Of a stretch of DNA of 64,000 nucleotides, positions 50,401 through 57,050 are shown piece by piece. Position 1 is the stretch's first letter, and every line of letters starts with the position of its first letter. The position numbers and the translations under genes were made by a program. A model generated the notes under the pieces. The model worked only from the letters and a program-made list of their open reading frames with translations. It was not told the origin of the DNA and ran no database searches. This DNA is from Spongilla lacustris (taxonomy: Eukaryota; Porifera; Demospongiae; Spongillida; Spongillidae), in the NCBI GenBank assembly GCA_949361645.1, contig OX442415.1, forward strand, positions 24,595,790 through 24,659,789, given 5' to 3'.

Positions 50401-51737
50401 CACATGTACAACTCACATGTATGTGTATTCTTGTTTGGATGGAAGATTTTACTGGCAATTCAGTAACAATTCAATCCCTCTCCCCCAGGGAGAGGAGATG
50501 AGGGAGGGTGGTAATCCCTCGTGGTTCAACCCTGTGGAGGCTGTGCAGGTATGTGTGGGGGGTGGTTGGAGAGGTTGCAATATTTCTGCCATTAACAGCT
50601 AAATAGAATTGTATAGAAAACCCTTTCCCAAGAAAGATTCTGGGCAATGTATAAAATTACTATAAAAATGCAGGTTTGCTATTATTGTACCACTCATGTT
50701 TCAAATTAACACGAATATTCTTTCTGTGTATAATAGACCAACTGTAAGGTATCCTGATTGTTTAGAATTTTGCCACATTTGTAATCTTTATACCTAATTT
50801 TTAGCTGAGATTGATATTACTCTGATGCAATAAAAAAATTTTGATCAGCATTGCGTGTTCAACGTAACCAATGTCTGTCCTTTTGTATGCAATGGTTTAT
50901 CTTCATGCTACAATAGTGTTCAAATTGCCTTTTTTTTTTCCTTCTTCGGCACAATTATTATTATTTTGGAAGAGGCTGTATCATATATATACACAAGTGC
51001 ACGTTATGTTAATATGGCTTTGTTCTCCCCCCCTCCCAAATAAATTCCCAGGTCATCAAGTATACCCAGGCACTTGTTGACAATTCATCGTGTGCTGTAC
51101 ACTATTCAGACATTGGCATCGTTACACCTTACAGGAAGCAGGTGAGAACATTAGGGTGTGCTGTCATGTGATATTCATATGGTGGTATTGTGATGGTCAC
51201 ACACGACAGGTGGAGAAGATCAGAATCTTGTTGAAGCACGTGGGACTTGAGGAGATCAAAGTGGGGTCTGTTGAAGAGTTTCAAGGACAGGAAAGATTAA
51301 TCATCATCATTTCAACTGTCAGAAAGCCCACGTCCTATTTGCATTCTTCTTTTATTGTGTGTGTTGCATTCTTCCCCCCCCCCCCCCCGCCCCCCCCCCC
51401 CCCCCCCCGGCTCATAGGTCCGCACGACCAATGAGCTTCTCTCCGAGGATGTCAGGTGTCACCTTGGTTTCCTGGCCAGCCCTAAGAGGTTCAATGTGGC
51501 CATCAGCCGTGCCCAGGCTCTCCTCATTGTCATTGGCGACCCATACCTCCTCGCGCAGGTCAAGCCTCGTGGGGGTTAGGGGGGTTTTTCATTTATTTAT
51601 ACACTTTCATACCTCCTGTCCAATAGGATCCATGTTGGCATCATCTTATACAGTATGCACGGGACAGTGGTGGATATACTGGGTGCCCACTTCCAAGTCT
51701 GACAGTTGAAGATGTCAACTCCCCAGCTGACGTGTGA
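22984..51737 (+). CDS. MOV10L1: MOV10L1-type piRNA-pathway RNA helicase, complete 19-exon gene
   Basis: MOV10L1 proteins are 5'-3' SF1 RNA helicases that feed piRNA precursors to nuclear Piwi-pathway processing and so silence transposons in germ and stem cells. Exons: 22984-23729, 23785-23934, 25433-25708, 26218-26439, 46463-46577, 47224-47322, 47379-47484, 47582-47625, 48100-48191, 48292-48350, 48416-48615, 48688-48756, 49238-49699, 49823-49996, 50489-50548, 51052-51141, 51210-51317, 51418-51558, 51627-51737. All introns are GT-AG and all phases agree, giving 1,107 residues plus the stop. Exon 1 could instead end at 23741, which is also in phase and adds four residues. The intron 17 donor (GTCAGA) is weak. 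The N-terminal S1/CSD-like module favours MOV10L1 over MOV10. Confidence 0.92.
24711..25286. mobile_element. piggyBac-like MITE in MOV10L1 intron 2
   Basis: The element is bounded by TTAA at both ends (24711-24714 and 25283-25286) with terminal inverted repeats CCTCTATCACCC. Each end carries two copies of the palindrome TCCTCAATTGAGGA. The total length is 576 bp and there is no transposase. TTAA duplication and CC-starting ends are the hallmark of piggyBac-type insertion. Assignment to that superfamily is inference. Confidence 0.8.
25824..25984. repeat. 22-bp minisatellite in MOV10L1 intron 3
   Basis: About seven tandem units of CTGTTACATGCCCGGTGTTTA-type sequence. Overlapping ORFs here arise from the repeat. 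Confidence 0.9.
26524..26800. repeat. 21-bp minisatellite at the start of MOV10L1 intron 4
   Basis: About twelve units of GTATAGCAATGTGATTGTAC, with two shortened units in the middle. ORFs on both strands are repeat artefacts. Confidence 0.9.
27000..27024. repeat. Poly-C run in MOV10L1 intron 4
   Basis: A 25-nt homopolymer. Confidence 0.9.
28143..28243. other. 101-nt near-perfect hairpin, pre-miRNA-sized
   Basis: TTTTCCTATTTAA (28143-28155) pairs with TTAAATAGGAAAA (28231-28243). Pairing continues inward through GGAGTGTCCTCGATG with CATCGAGGACACTCC and then ATGGT with ACCAT around an ATA loop. A few mismatches lie near 28156-28165. It could be a microRNA precursor hosted by MOV10L1 or a very short palindromic MITE. 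Sequence alone does not decide between them. Confidence 0.7.
28585..29130 (+). pseudogene. RecQ-like helicase pseudogene (C-terminal part)
   Basis: Three frames in succession give a RecQ-type helicase C-terminal domain. Frame 1 reads [20 protein letters not shown]. Frame 2 contains [26 protein letters not shown] and LRILIAM. After a stop, frame 3 gives [20 protein letters not shown] followed by SRDG (motif VI, normally QExGRAGRDG). At least two frameshifts and a stop make it non-functional. Multi-copy RecQ-like helicases of this kind are common in sponge and cnidarian genomes and travel with transposable elements. Confidence 0.7.
29563..30600 (-). pseudogene. DUF6589-type transposon-associated protein, degraded
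   Basis: Pieces in several minus-strand frames line up with DUF6589 proteins. In order they are: HKYVP near 30560; [16 protein letters not shown] at about 30420; [10 protein letters not shown] at about 30350; [20 protein letters not shown] and [17 protein letters not shown] at about 30210-30090; [24 protein letters not shown] at about 29800; and [19 protein letters not shown]...[13 protein letters not shown] at about 29740-29650. Frameshifts and short gaps separate them. The family is recognised from its invariant EDWH and NIPCDLxMEHLNR motifs. Its biochemical role is unknown. Confidence 0.65.
31204..31506 (-). CDS. Uncharacterised ORF, repeated nearby
   Basis: This open frame of 100 residues ([36 protein letters not shown]) has a second, diverged copy in the region 35870-36000, where TTTCCATTGACGAAGTGTGCATA echoes the stretch around 31285. 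The recurrence suggests part of a dispersed element and not a host gene. No known domain was recognised. Confidence 0.3.
   Translation of the reverse strand: MLLSAFTEEMHTVARAFNKIVKIHSYGIASLYRVGEYVAVQDHLSAGTELIMQLTGFVVYGPVNLEYAHFFNGNCFAAKTTSDGSADKDEWPIQPKLVRK
31558..31815 (+). pseudogene. PIF/Harbinger (DDE_Tnp_4) transposase C-terminal fragment
   Basis: The plus-strand frame from 31561 reads [31 protein letters not shown], stop (TGA 31657-31659, where Arg is expected), [11 protein letters not shown], and after a small slip [20 protein letters not shown]. This is the end of the catalytic domain of HARBI1/ISL2EU-type transposases, including the last conserved Glu (IVE). Confidence 0.75.
32083..33520 (-). 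pseudogene. SET-domain-like gene remnant, transposon-associated
   Basis: Several long minus-strand frames follow one another: 33520-33340 ([20 protein letters not shown]), 33263-32761 ([20 protein letters not shown] ... [12 protein letters not shown]), 32760-32541 ([20 protein letters not shown]), a piece near 32530-32430 ([20 protein letters not shown]) and 32376-32083 ([20 protein letters not shown] ... [10 protein letters not shown]). The last piece resembles the SET-domain core in which a GRFxNHS-like segment is followed by a hydrophobic AxRDI segment. Frames are joined by shifts and splice phases do not fit cleanly, so I call it broken. An ORF at 34114-33854 may be its first exon. Confidence 0.4.
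33854..34114 (-). CDS. Possible first exon of the SET-like remnant
   Basis: An open frame starting [20 protein letters not shown] and ending at a GTGAGC donor-like site near 33855. It has a good initiation context for an exon, but downstream phases do not connect cleanly to the next piece. No domain was recognised. Confidence 0.3.
   Translation of the reverse strand: MQMDFAALARSFQEAITARDAAGQVSDHQLVLLLHAISLNLRHLLREVRPPQRQTPAATPRVATGSCSDCNPYPQFHRNLRGISNW
34220..34390. repeat. Fragment related to the 19.2-20.2 kb transposon
   Basis: GGGGGAGCTTACA...CTGGGGCTCTGCCCCAGA shares the internal motif block of the element at 19163-20242 (20085-20130). No terminal repeat is preserved. Confidence 0.45.
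34566..34596. other. Perfect 13-bp inverted repeat
   Basis: GAGCTCTTTGGTC and its reverse complement are separated by a 5-nt loop. A short hairpin inside MOV10L1 intron 4. Confidence 0.8.
34789..35370 (+). mobile_element. PIF/Harbinger-like remnant (transposase N-terminal piece)
   Basis: At 34998-35109 the plus strand reads [20 protein letters not shown] followed by [16 protein letters not shown]. This is the conserved N-terminal region of HARBI1-type transposases. It is flanked by two direct copies of ACACTAGGCAA-ATTTCGGCG at 34789 and 35332 and by TTGCGTGC-type GC-rich end sequences. There is no catalytic domain, so this is a deletion derivative. Confidence 0.6.
36450..37089. mobile_element. 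TTAA-flanked MITE (piggyBac-like), 640 bp
   Basis: It starts TTAACTCTTTGA (36450-36461) and ends TCAAAGAGTTAA (37078-37089). The left end carries a subterminal direct repeat of GACCGCCAAGTGCATATATA (second copy near 36505). No ORF is present. The TTAA termini indicate a piggyBac-type target site. Confidence 0.7.
37330..37583 (-). CDS. Possible exon of an unknown minus-strand gene
   Basis: This open frame ([54 protein letters not shown]) ends at a canonical GTAAGT donor just after LKGVKG. Its amino-acid composition looks coding, but I recognise no family. Upstream frames at 38058-37900 ([20 protein letters not shown]) may belong to the same transposon-borne gene. Confidence 0.3.
38068..38345 (-). 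repeat. 36-bp minisatellite, open in two minus-strand frames
   Basis: Nearly eight 36-bp units, each with TTCTAGATCTCCTGCA. Because the period is divisible by three, one minus frame encodes repeats of [12 protein letters not shown] and another an Arg/Ser-rich repeat. It may be a repeat-coding exon of the neighbouring unknown gene or simple non-coding DNA. Confidence 0.8.
40352..40677 (+). CDS. Possible two-exon ORF of unknown function
   Basis: Exon A (about 40352-40420) reads [20 protein letters not shown] and ends at a GTAAGT donor. Exon B (40471-40677) starts after TTATTAG and continues [20 protein letters not shown] ... [19 protein letters not shown] to a stop. The junction is in phase 0. 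The composition is acidic and no domain was recognised. It lies inside MOV10L1 intron 4 and may be a transposon fragment. Confidence 0.3.
41313..41680. repeat. Direct repeat pair of about 88 bp
   Basis: Copies at 41313-41402 and 41592-41679 share GCAGACCCCTCCATGCCAGG and CTCCCTTGTCCAGTGGGACG. The 190 bp between them are open in the plus frame ([20 protein letters not shown]), without a recognisable domain. Confidence 0.75.
42088..42162 (+). pseudogene. Truncated duplicate of the [12 protein letters not shown] gene start
   Basis: This repeats the 5' end of the gene at 42580, from GCGCGAGTCC (42073) to GCTGATGCT (42159), and then stops (TAA). The copy lacks a 6-bp ACATGT insertion that the downstream copy carries. 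Confidence 0.7.
42580..43382 (+). pseudogene. Two-exon uncharacterised protein, one in-frame stop
   Basis: Exon 1 is 42580-43013 and exon 2 is 43060-43382. They are joined across a 46-bp GT-AG intron in matching phase (AG + G). Exon 1 begins [16 protein letters not shown], has a basic helical stretch ([20 protein letters not shown]), then an in-frame TGA at 42919-42921, after which the frame continues [20 protein letters not shown] and LLGYLFHR. Exon 2 reads [20 protein letters not shown] and [20 protein letters not shown]. The LDEALY...GYTNLR pattern is one I associate with multi-copy, transposon-linked proteins of cnidarians and sponges of unknown role. The TGA and the short C-terminus suggest a recently dead copy. 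Confidence 0.5.
45033..45781. mobile_element. 749-bp MITE with 33-bp ends and an internal palindrome
   Basis: Terminal inverted repeats of 33 bp (starting GGCCATTCAAACT) at 45033-45065 and 45749-45781 differ at two positions. They are flanked by GTA on both sides (45030-45032 and 45782-45784), a possible 3-bp target duplication. Inside, 45477-45525 and 45611-45659 form a second, 49-bp inverted repeat around CCCGACCTTCCGCCAATACG. No transposase is present. Confidence 0.8.
46154..46216. repeat. 21-bp tandem triplicate before MOV10L1 exon 5
   Basis: Three copies of GTCAACATGCTTGTTAAATA. Confidence 0.85.
46463..51737 (+). CDS. MOV10L1: MOV10L1 exons 5-19: SF1 helicase core
   Basis: The sequence shows all Upf1-like SF1 motifs in order: Walker A GPPGTGKT (exon 11, about residue 690), motif Ia [10 protein letters not shown] (exon 12), Walker B DEAGQA (exon 13, about residue 800), motif [12 protein letters not shown] (exon 13), NYRAH (exon 14), GIVTPYRKQ (exon 16), motif [12 protein letters not shown] (exon 17) and motif [13 protein letters not shown] (exon 18). 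Exon 5 ([11 protein letters not shown]) joins exon 4 in frame (AG + A = Arg) across the 20-kb intron. This phase match is the main evidence that both blocks are one gene. The stop follows the short tail [13 protein letters not shown]. Confidence 0.93.
47059..47140. repeat. 40-bp tandem duplication in MOV10L1 intron 5
   Basis: Two copies of ATATGGCATTTACCCCGCTT plus the following 20 bp. Confidence 0.85.
50193..50226 (+). repeat. Exact 34-bp copy of MOV10L1 exon 10 sequence in intron 14
   Basis: CTGGGCTACGTAGAATGCAT and the next 14 bases are identical to 48294-48327 inside exon 10. The copy is not flanked by an acceptor and donor in the same arrangement, so it is not a usable exon. Confidence 0.85.
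51374..51408. repeat. Poly-C tract just upstream of the exon 18 acceptor
   Basis: Fifteen C, one G and nineteen C end 9 bp before the acceptor AG of exon 18 and form most of its polypyrimidine tract. Confidence 0.85.
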
Positions 51738-52858
51738 TGCTGGGGATTTTTGTTGTATAATATCACGGAAAACCATTTTGTAGCCTTACTTTATGTTACC
51801 TTGTAGTTCACCAAGTGCTGCATGTGAGTGGGTCTGCTAAACCTGGTACCTCAGATTACTTTAACACTGCCATATAAGATAATGGAATTGCTAACACTTT
51901 GCCTTTCAGCAGTATAAAGGTGTGGGTGCCACTTTAGATTAGAAGGTGGAAGGGAGTACATGTACTCAAACACCTTGACAGGTAATGTGGTCAAGCACCA
52001 CAACAATATTCATTATCAAAACCTCGAATTTCCTTCATGGAAATGTTATTATAATTAACGAACAGGGTGCATTAAGTCCACTTAACTAGTCTATATTGAT
52101 TTGTATTATTGAAGATAAACGTATGTCAAACAAGTTTTTTATCAGTCTGGTACATGTATCAATTTATTATATTACGTGATGTCTGTTGCTTGAATTTCAT
52201 CCCACTGGGAACCTTCTGGGGTATCTTACGTTCTGATGGGAAAAGACCGGGTGGGATTACCAAGGTTCCCTGGAAACATCCTTGTCTGGAATGCCACTCG
52301 GTCATGTATAGGCTGGGGTTGTGGCCAACCAAACATGCACACCTGGACCCACCCATAATAACTAGGTCATATTTTTTTACATTCCTAGCCATCATCCTCA
52401 GGTATGTGCCATGAAGTCATTTTTTTTTTTAACGTGACCCGCCTATACCGTGTACCAAGAAACGGATAGTTTAGCTAGTTAATTGTTGTCAAACCAGAAG
52501 GCAGAGGCGGTCATTTTCATGTTTTTGTTCGAGTTACTGTATAATTGCTTTCATGTTCTCGTTCCCAGACCCATTTGTCTCCAGATATCAATAGGAACAG
52601 TTTTTTAAAAACCAAATAGCCTTAGAATTTCCTGAAAGAACATCTTCAGGTATCAGATATACCGGTGTAAATAATGCATGTAACTGACATACGTAATCAA
52701 GAGAGCTATAAGCGCTAGCGTTCACATGGCACTCTTACACAAAACTTATAGTATCGAATAGCTAGGCTCCATTTGGGTTTGTACTAGTTTGTTCACCACT
52801 TTTGACCAGCTACATGTATAAGTTGTTTTGCAAAATTGGAACGAAAGAGGGAACCAAA
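51738..52858. other. 3' flank of MOV10L1
   Basis: This is presumed 3' UTR and intergenic sequence. No further gene was recognised, and the ORFs at 52109-52414 have no supporting signal. Confidence 0.4.
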
Positions 52859-53166
52859 CGACAGGAGCAGTGGCAGAGCAGCATGTGGGGACTACAGGAG
52901 CAGGGGAACATGTGACTACAGGAGCAGAGGAGCATGGGACTACAGGAGCAGAGGAACATGTGGGGACTACAGGAGCAGAGGATCATGTGGGACTACAGAA
53001 GCAGAGGAACATGTGGGACTACAGGAGCAGGGGAACATGTGGGGACTACAGGAGCAGAGGATCATGTGGGACTACAGAAGCAGAGGAACATGTGGGACTA
53101 CAGGAGCAGAGGAACATGTGGGGACTACAGGAGCAGGGGAACATGTGGGGACTACAGGAGCAAAGG
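52859..53166. repeat. 26/27-bp minisatellite
   Basis: About eleven units of GGACTACAGGAGCAGAGGAA followed by CATGTGG. The ORFs encoding repeats of GLQEQRNMW are repeat products. Confidence 0.9.
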
Positions 53167-53210
53167 CTAAACAGTTGCTTAAACACAAAACCACCCTTTT
53201 TACTGTCACA

Positions 53211-53430
53211 TTAGGGGAGCAGTAAGATGGTCACATGAGGGGAGCAGTAAGATGGTCACATGAGGGGAGCAGTAAGATGGTCACATGAGGGGAGCAGTAA
53301 GATGGTCACATGACGGGAGCAGTAAGATGGTCACATGACGGGAGCAGTAAGATGGTCACATGAGGGGAGCAGTAAGATGGTCACATGAGGGGAGCAGTAA
53401 GATGGTCACATGAGGGGAGCAGTAAGATCT
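53211..53430. repeat. 25-bp minisatellite
   Basis: About nine near-identical units of GGGGAGCAGTAAGATGGTCA followed by CATGA, some with CACATGACGGG variants. The units are contiguous with no unique spacers, so this is not a CRISPR. Confidence 0.9.
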
Positions 53431-54912
53431 AGAGTCTGTCCCTAAATGATTCATCTTTCCCCAATCCTAACTGGTAGGTTGCAATATTAGGCTGTCAAGC
53501 ATAAAGTAACAGATATCCATTAAAAACATTATGATACGGAAATAGCTACAACTTGATGCAAGCACACAGGTTTGTTATTTAAAACGAGGTATCTAGCTAT
53601 AGACTCAAAATTTATGCATTGAAATTAAAGTACACCCTATCTTTAAACGGCACACTTTCCATGATATCATCCAAACACGAGCTTCAAAAAATGGAGCATT
53701 GAAAGTAAAGCCCACTTCTCTTTAGACAAATCATCTAAAACCTTGCTGGAGGTTTGCAACATTTGTCAGTGCTTTAAAATAAATTTATCTAAGTAACAGA
53801 ATTTGTGCACACTATCATCTAAAACCAGCAATAATTAAGGGTAGTTCACATCATGATTGCAAAGCACACAGGTCTTTCTTTAAAACTGGAATTTTCCCCA
53901 TACCTATTCCGTTATTTTTTACTGAAGAAATAACACACAACGTTACAATTTAAATGAAAGCACACCCTTAGATGGAAGCTTGAATGCTCACTGACCCTTC
54001 ACATATGGATGGTACGAGGCTTCCATAAATGGCACTCACGATCACATGACACAAAAGTATTCTTTAAGCCGTAGACACAGCGATATACATGTAGCCTAGC
54101 TATGAGACAAAATCAGGTCTGCGCACAAGTTACTGCGTGCTGCTTGAGATGCTGGTATAGGCTATTATTAGCTCTGAGAGAGCTGGAAGGTATGTGATCA
54201 ATTCTTACATTTCATTTTTGCTGTCTACTAACCCGCGTGTGTGCGTCTCAGATTCACTAACTCACAGAATATGGCACTGCATATCAGTACGTACCACACC
54301 GTTCATTGCCTCTCTGTGCGATTGTGCTAATTGAGGCGCACCACATTAGATGCTTGTAAACATGGATAATTAGCTTAGAGGAAGGGTAATTAAAAGTGGA
54401 CTCGCAACACCCACGTAGGAGGTGGGGCATTACGGAGTTGCATCCGCCTTCGAATTGTATCACGTGATGTGACACCCACTAGAAGGTGGGGAATCAGGTC
54501 TGAGTTAAAGATCCGCCTCCGTTTTATCACGTGACTATAACAGCTATTTGATCACGAGATTAAGTCTTAGGACGAGGTCGTGTGCGCATGCGTATGCGAA
54601 GAAAAATAGGCAGTGGATCGTAGTTTCAGTTTAGTAGGTGGAAAAATCCAATAGTTTGATCGAAGCTTCACAACAAATACCTGAACACAGACGAACTTTT
54701 AAATCAGTTAATTTGTTGTGCTTATTAAAATTAATTAGCATTACTAATAATGTTTTAATGGAAAAATTTTTGTGGAAACCGACCAACTTTGATTCAAAAT
54801 ACCAGATTTTTTGCTCAAAAGTTATTCACAATCAAAAGCGTTGCGTTCATTCGTGGACACCCTAGCTGTTAATACAGTAACAAGTAACACGTAGCTAAAT
54901 ACAGTAACAAGG
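53431..54912. other. Non-coding interval with diverged repeats
   Basis: Loosely repeated AAAGCACACCCTTTCTTTAAAA-like segments lie at 53550-53960, and two diverged copies of a CACCCAC...AGGTGGGG...ATCCGCCT...ATCACGTGA block at 54400-54540. No gene was recognised. Confidence 0.4.
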
Positions 54913-54919
54913 CTTAGGG

Positions 54920-56184
54920 TAGGGGTGTACTATAATGCGATGATTTTGGAATTATGCGTCACCCACTTAACCATGTGTGTATGGGTCCAAATGATGCATT
55001 TTGGCTGTAGAACGTATATACCTATCTTTGAATTTACCCCCTCCTATTTGCAAAATTCAATTAATTCCGATTCCGCAATCTTATCCTGCCGCCGATGCAC
55101 CTATAAACGTATCCCAGCGCTAGCGGTGGAACAAAACAATTGCGCCGTGCTGTTTTATACCGGCCGCTATTATCTAGCTCTGAATACGGCATTTCTTTGC
55201 CTATATACGAGTGCCAGCATCAAGAACAGAGGCTATATTGTTCAATTCCGTCACTGCTGCCGAAACCGTCGGGTTCTGCGCCGGCATCAATATTAAACAA
55301 TCGAAACCTCTACTGGCCGTAGCTGTGCAACTACAGGAACATGTATCGAGTAACCAGTTCCATTCACAGGGCATAAACATGTCGCAAGAGGTTGCTGGGG
55401 GGAGTGGTCTAAGAAGGAGCAGGAGGCTGCTTGAAGAAATCGTACTTGATGATGAAAACATCAACAGCGACGATCCTTTACCTCCGTGTGCACATTTCCA
55501 GCATTCGACAAATAAGGGTGTACTATAAAGCAATGATTTTGGAATTATACATTCTTCATGCAGTCGGGCGTGTGTGCATGGCAATATGCCAATCTGAGGG
55601 GGCTGGAAATGTGCACACGGAGGAAAGGATCGTCGCAGTTGACGTTTTCATCATCAACTACGCGATCTCTCCAAGCAAGCTCCTGCTCCTTCTTAGACCA
55701 CGCCCCCTGCAACCTCTTGCGACATGTTTATGCCCTGTGAATGGAACTGGTTACACGATACATGTTCCTGTAGTTGCATAGGTACGGCCAGTAGAGGTTT
55801 CGATTGTTTAAGATTGATGCCGGCGCAGGACCGGACGGTTTCGGCAGTAGTGACGGAATCGAACAATATAGCCTCTGTTCTTGATGCTGGCATTCGTATA
55901 TAGGCAAAAAAATGCCGTATTCAGAGCTAGATAATAGCGGCCGGTATAAAACAGCACGGCGCAATTGTTTTGTTCCACCGCTAGCGCTGGGATACGTTTA
56001 TAGGTGCATCGGCGGCAGGATAAGATTGCGGAATCGAAATTAATTGAATTTTGCAAATAGGAGGGGGTAAATTCAAAGATAGGTATATACGTTCTACAGC
56101 CAAAATGCATCGTTTGGACCCATGCACACATGGTTAAGTGGGTGACGCATAATTCCAAAATCATCGCATTATAGTACACCCCTA
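54920..56184. mobile_element. 1,265-bp foldback element with 7-bp target duplication
   Basis: Arms 54920-55502 and 55601-56184 are near-identical reverse complements (about 580 bp each) around a 98-bp spacer. The element begins TAGGGGTGTACTATAATGCG and ends with its complement. CTTAGGG is duplicated on both sides (54913-54919 and 56185-56191). The spacer contains a third copy of the terminal motif (about 55513-55546). No transposase is present. Opposed ORFs in the two arms mirror each other and are not genes. Confidence 0.9.
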
Positions 56185-56191
56185 CTTAGGG

Positions 56192-57050
56192 TAATGTCCT
56201 TAACATACCTCCACGAGAACTTCTAGGATGTTATCAAAAATAAGCCAGTCGAGGTGGTAGACGTCAGAACGATGTACATGCAGATATTATATATATATAA
56301 CTGGGACAGTCTCCGAGAAAACTGCCCTTCGCATATATACATAAAATGTTATAAAAATGCTTCTCTTTTGAATCGCTATATCTTCCGAACGGTTAACGCT
56401 ATCAACTTCCTATTTTTAACACTTCATACTACACCATTTCTCTATGGTAAAATATCTTTTGGAGTCTTGCACTTGCTCCTTGCCAGTATTGCAACGTTCG
56501 ATACCCCACAGGGTTCAAACCCACCATAACTTTAGGTAGGAGTAATCAATTCGCTTCAAATTCGGTTTGTAGGTAGAGAGGTCCTATACCTATCGATTTG
56601 TTCTGTTCGTTAATTTTATATCATCCGTTACGGAGATACAGCGGCGCAAAGTTGGTACAAGTTTCCCGCTCGAATCGTGCCGTTGTACGTGCGTGAACCG
56701 CTTCCATACCAAATACATGAATATGCAACTACTTCCTGTGGGCTGAGACTTGGATAACTAATAGTCTGCGCTAGCTAGCTAGCTGGGTAAGTATAATTTT
56801 AATCTATATCGTCCCTGTCACAGTTGATATTCGTTATCTTCTGTGTAGATAAATGATATGCATGCATGGCGACGTCCACTGAAGACAAGCTCGTAAGAGT
56901 TTCAATCGGCGGATGAGTTCGACGACGATCGATGTTCAAGATACATTCGACGAGTATGGGGAGATCGAGAACGGTAGTGACGGCGGTCATACCACTGACG
57001 TTGGTGGTTGTAGGGAGTAAGCAGCCGCTAAAGCACTAAAAGAGCCACCG
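56192..57050. other. Non-coding interval
   Basis: No gene was recognised. GGTTCAAACCC near 56511 looks like a tRNA B-box but lacks a matching A-box and cloverleaf. Confidence 0.35.

Noticed and set aside
52828..53225. Gln/Arg/Gly-repeat ORFs of up to 129 residues
   Set aside because: They follow the 27-bp minisatellite, which is open in all three frames.
53211..53430. CRISPR-like array
   Set aside because: The repeats abut with no unique spacers, and the genome is eukaryotic.
54925..56179. Opposed 123-residue ORFs MYYNAMILELCVTHL on both strands
   Set aside because: They are mirror images from the two arms of the foldback element, with no domain and no splice support.
56490..56530. tRNA gene suggested by GGTTCAAACCC
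   Set aside because: No A-box or cloverleaf arms at the required distance.
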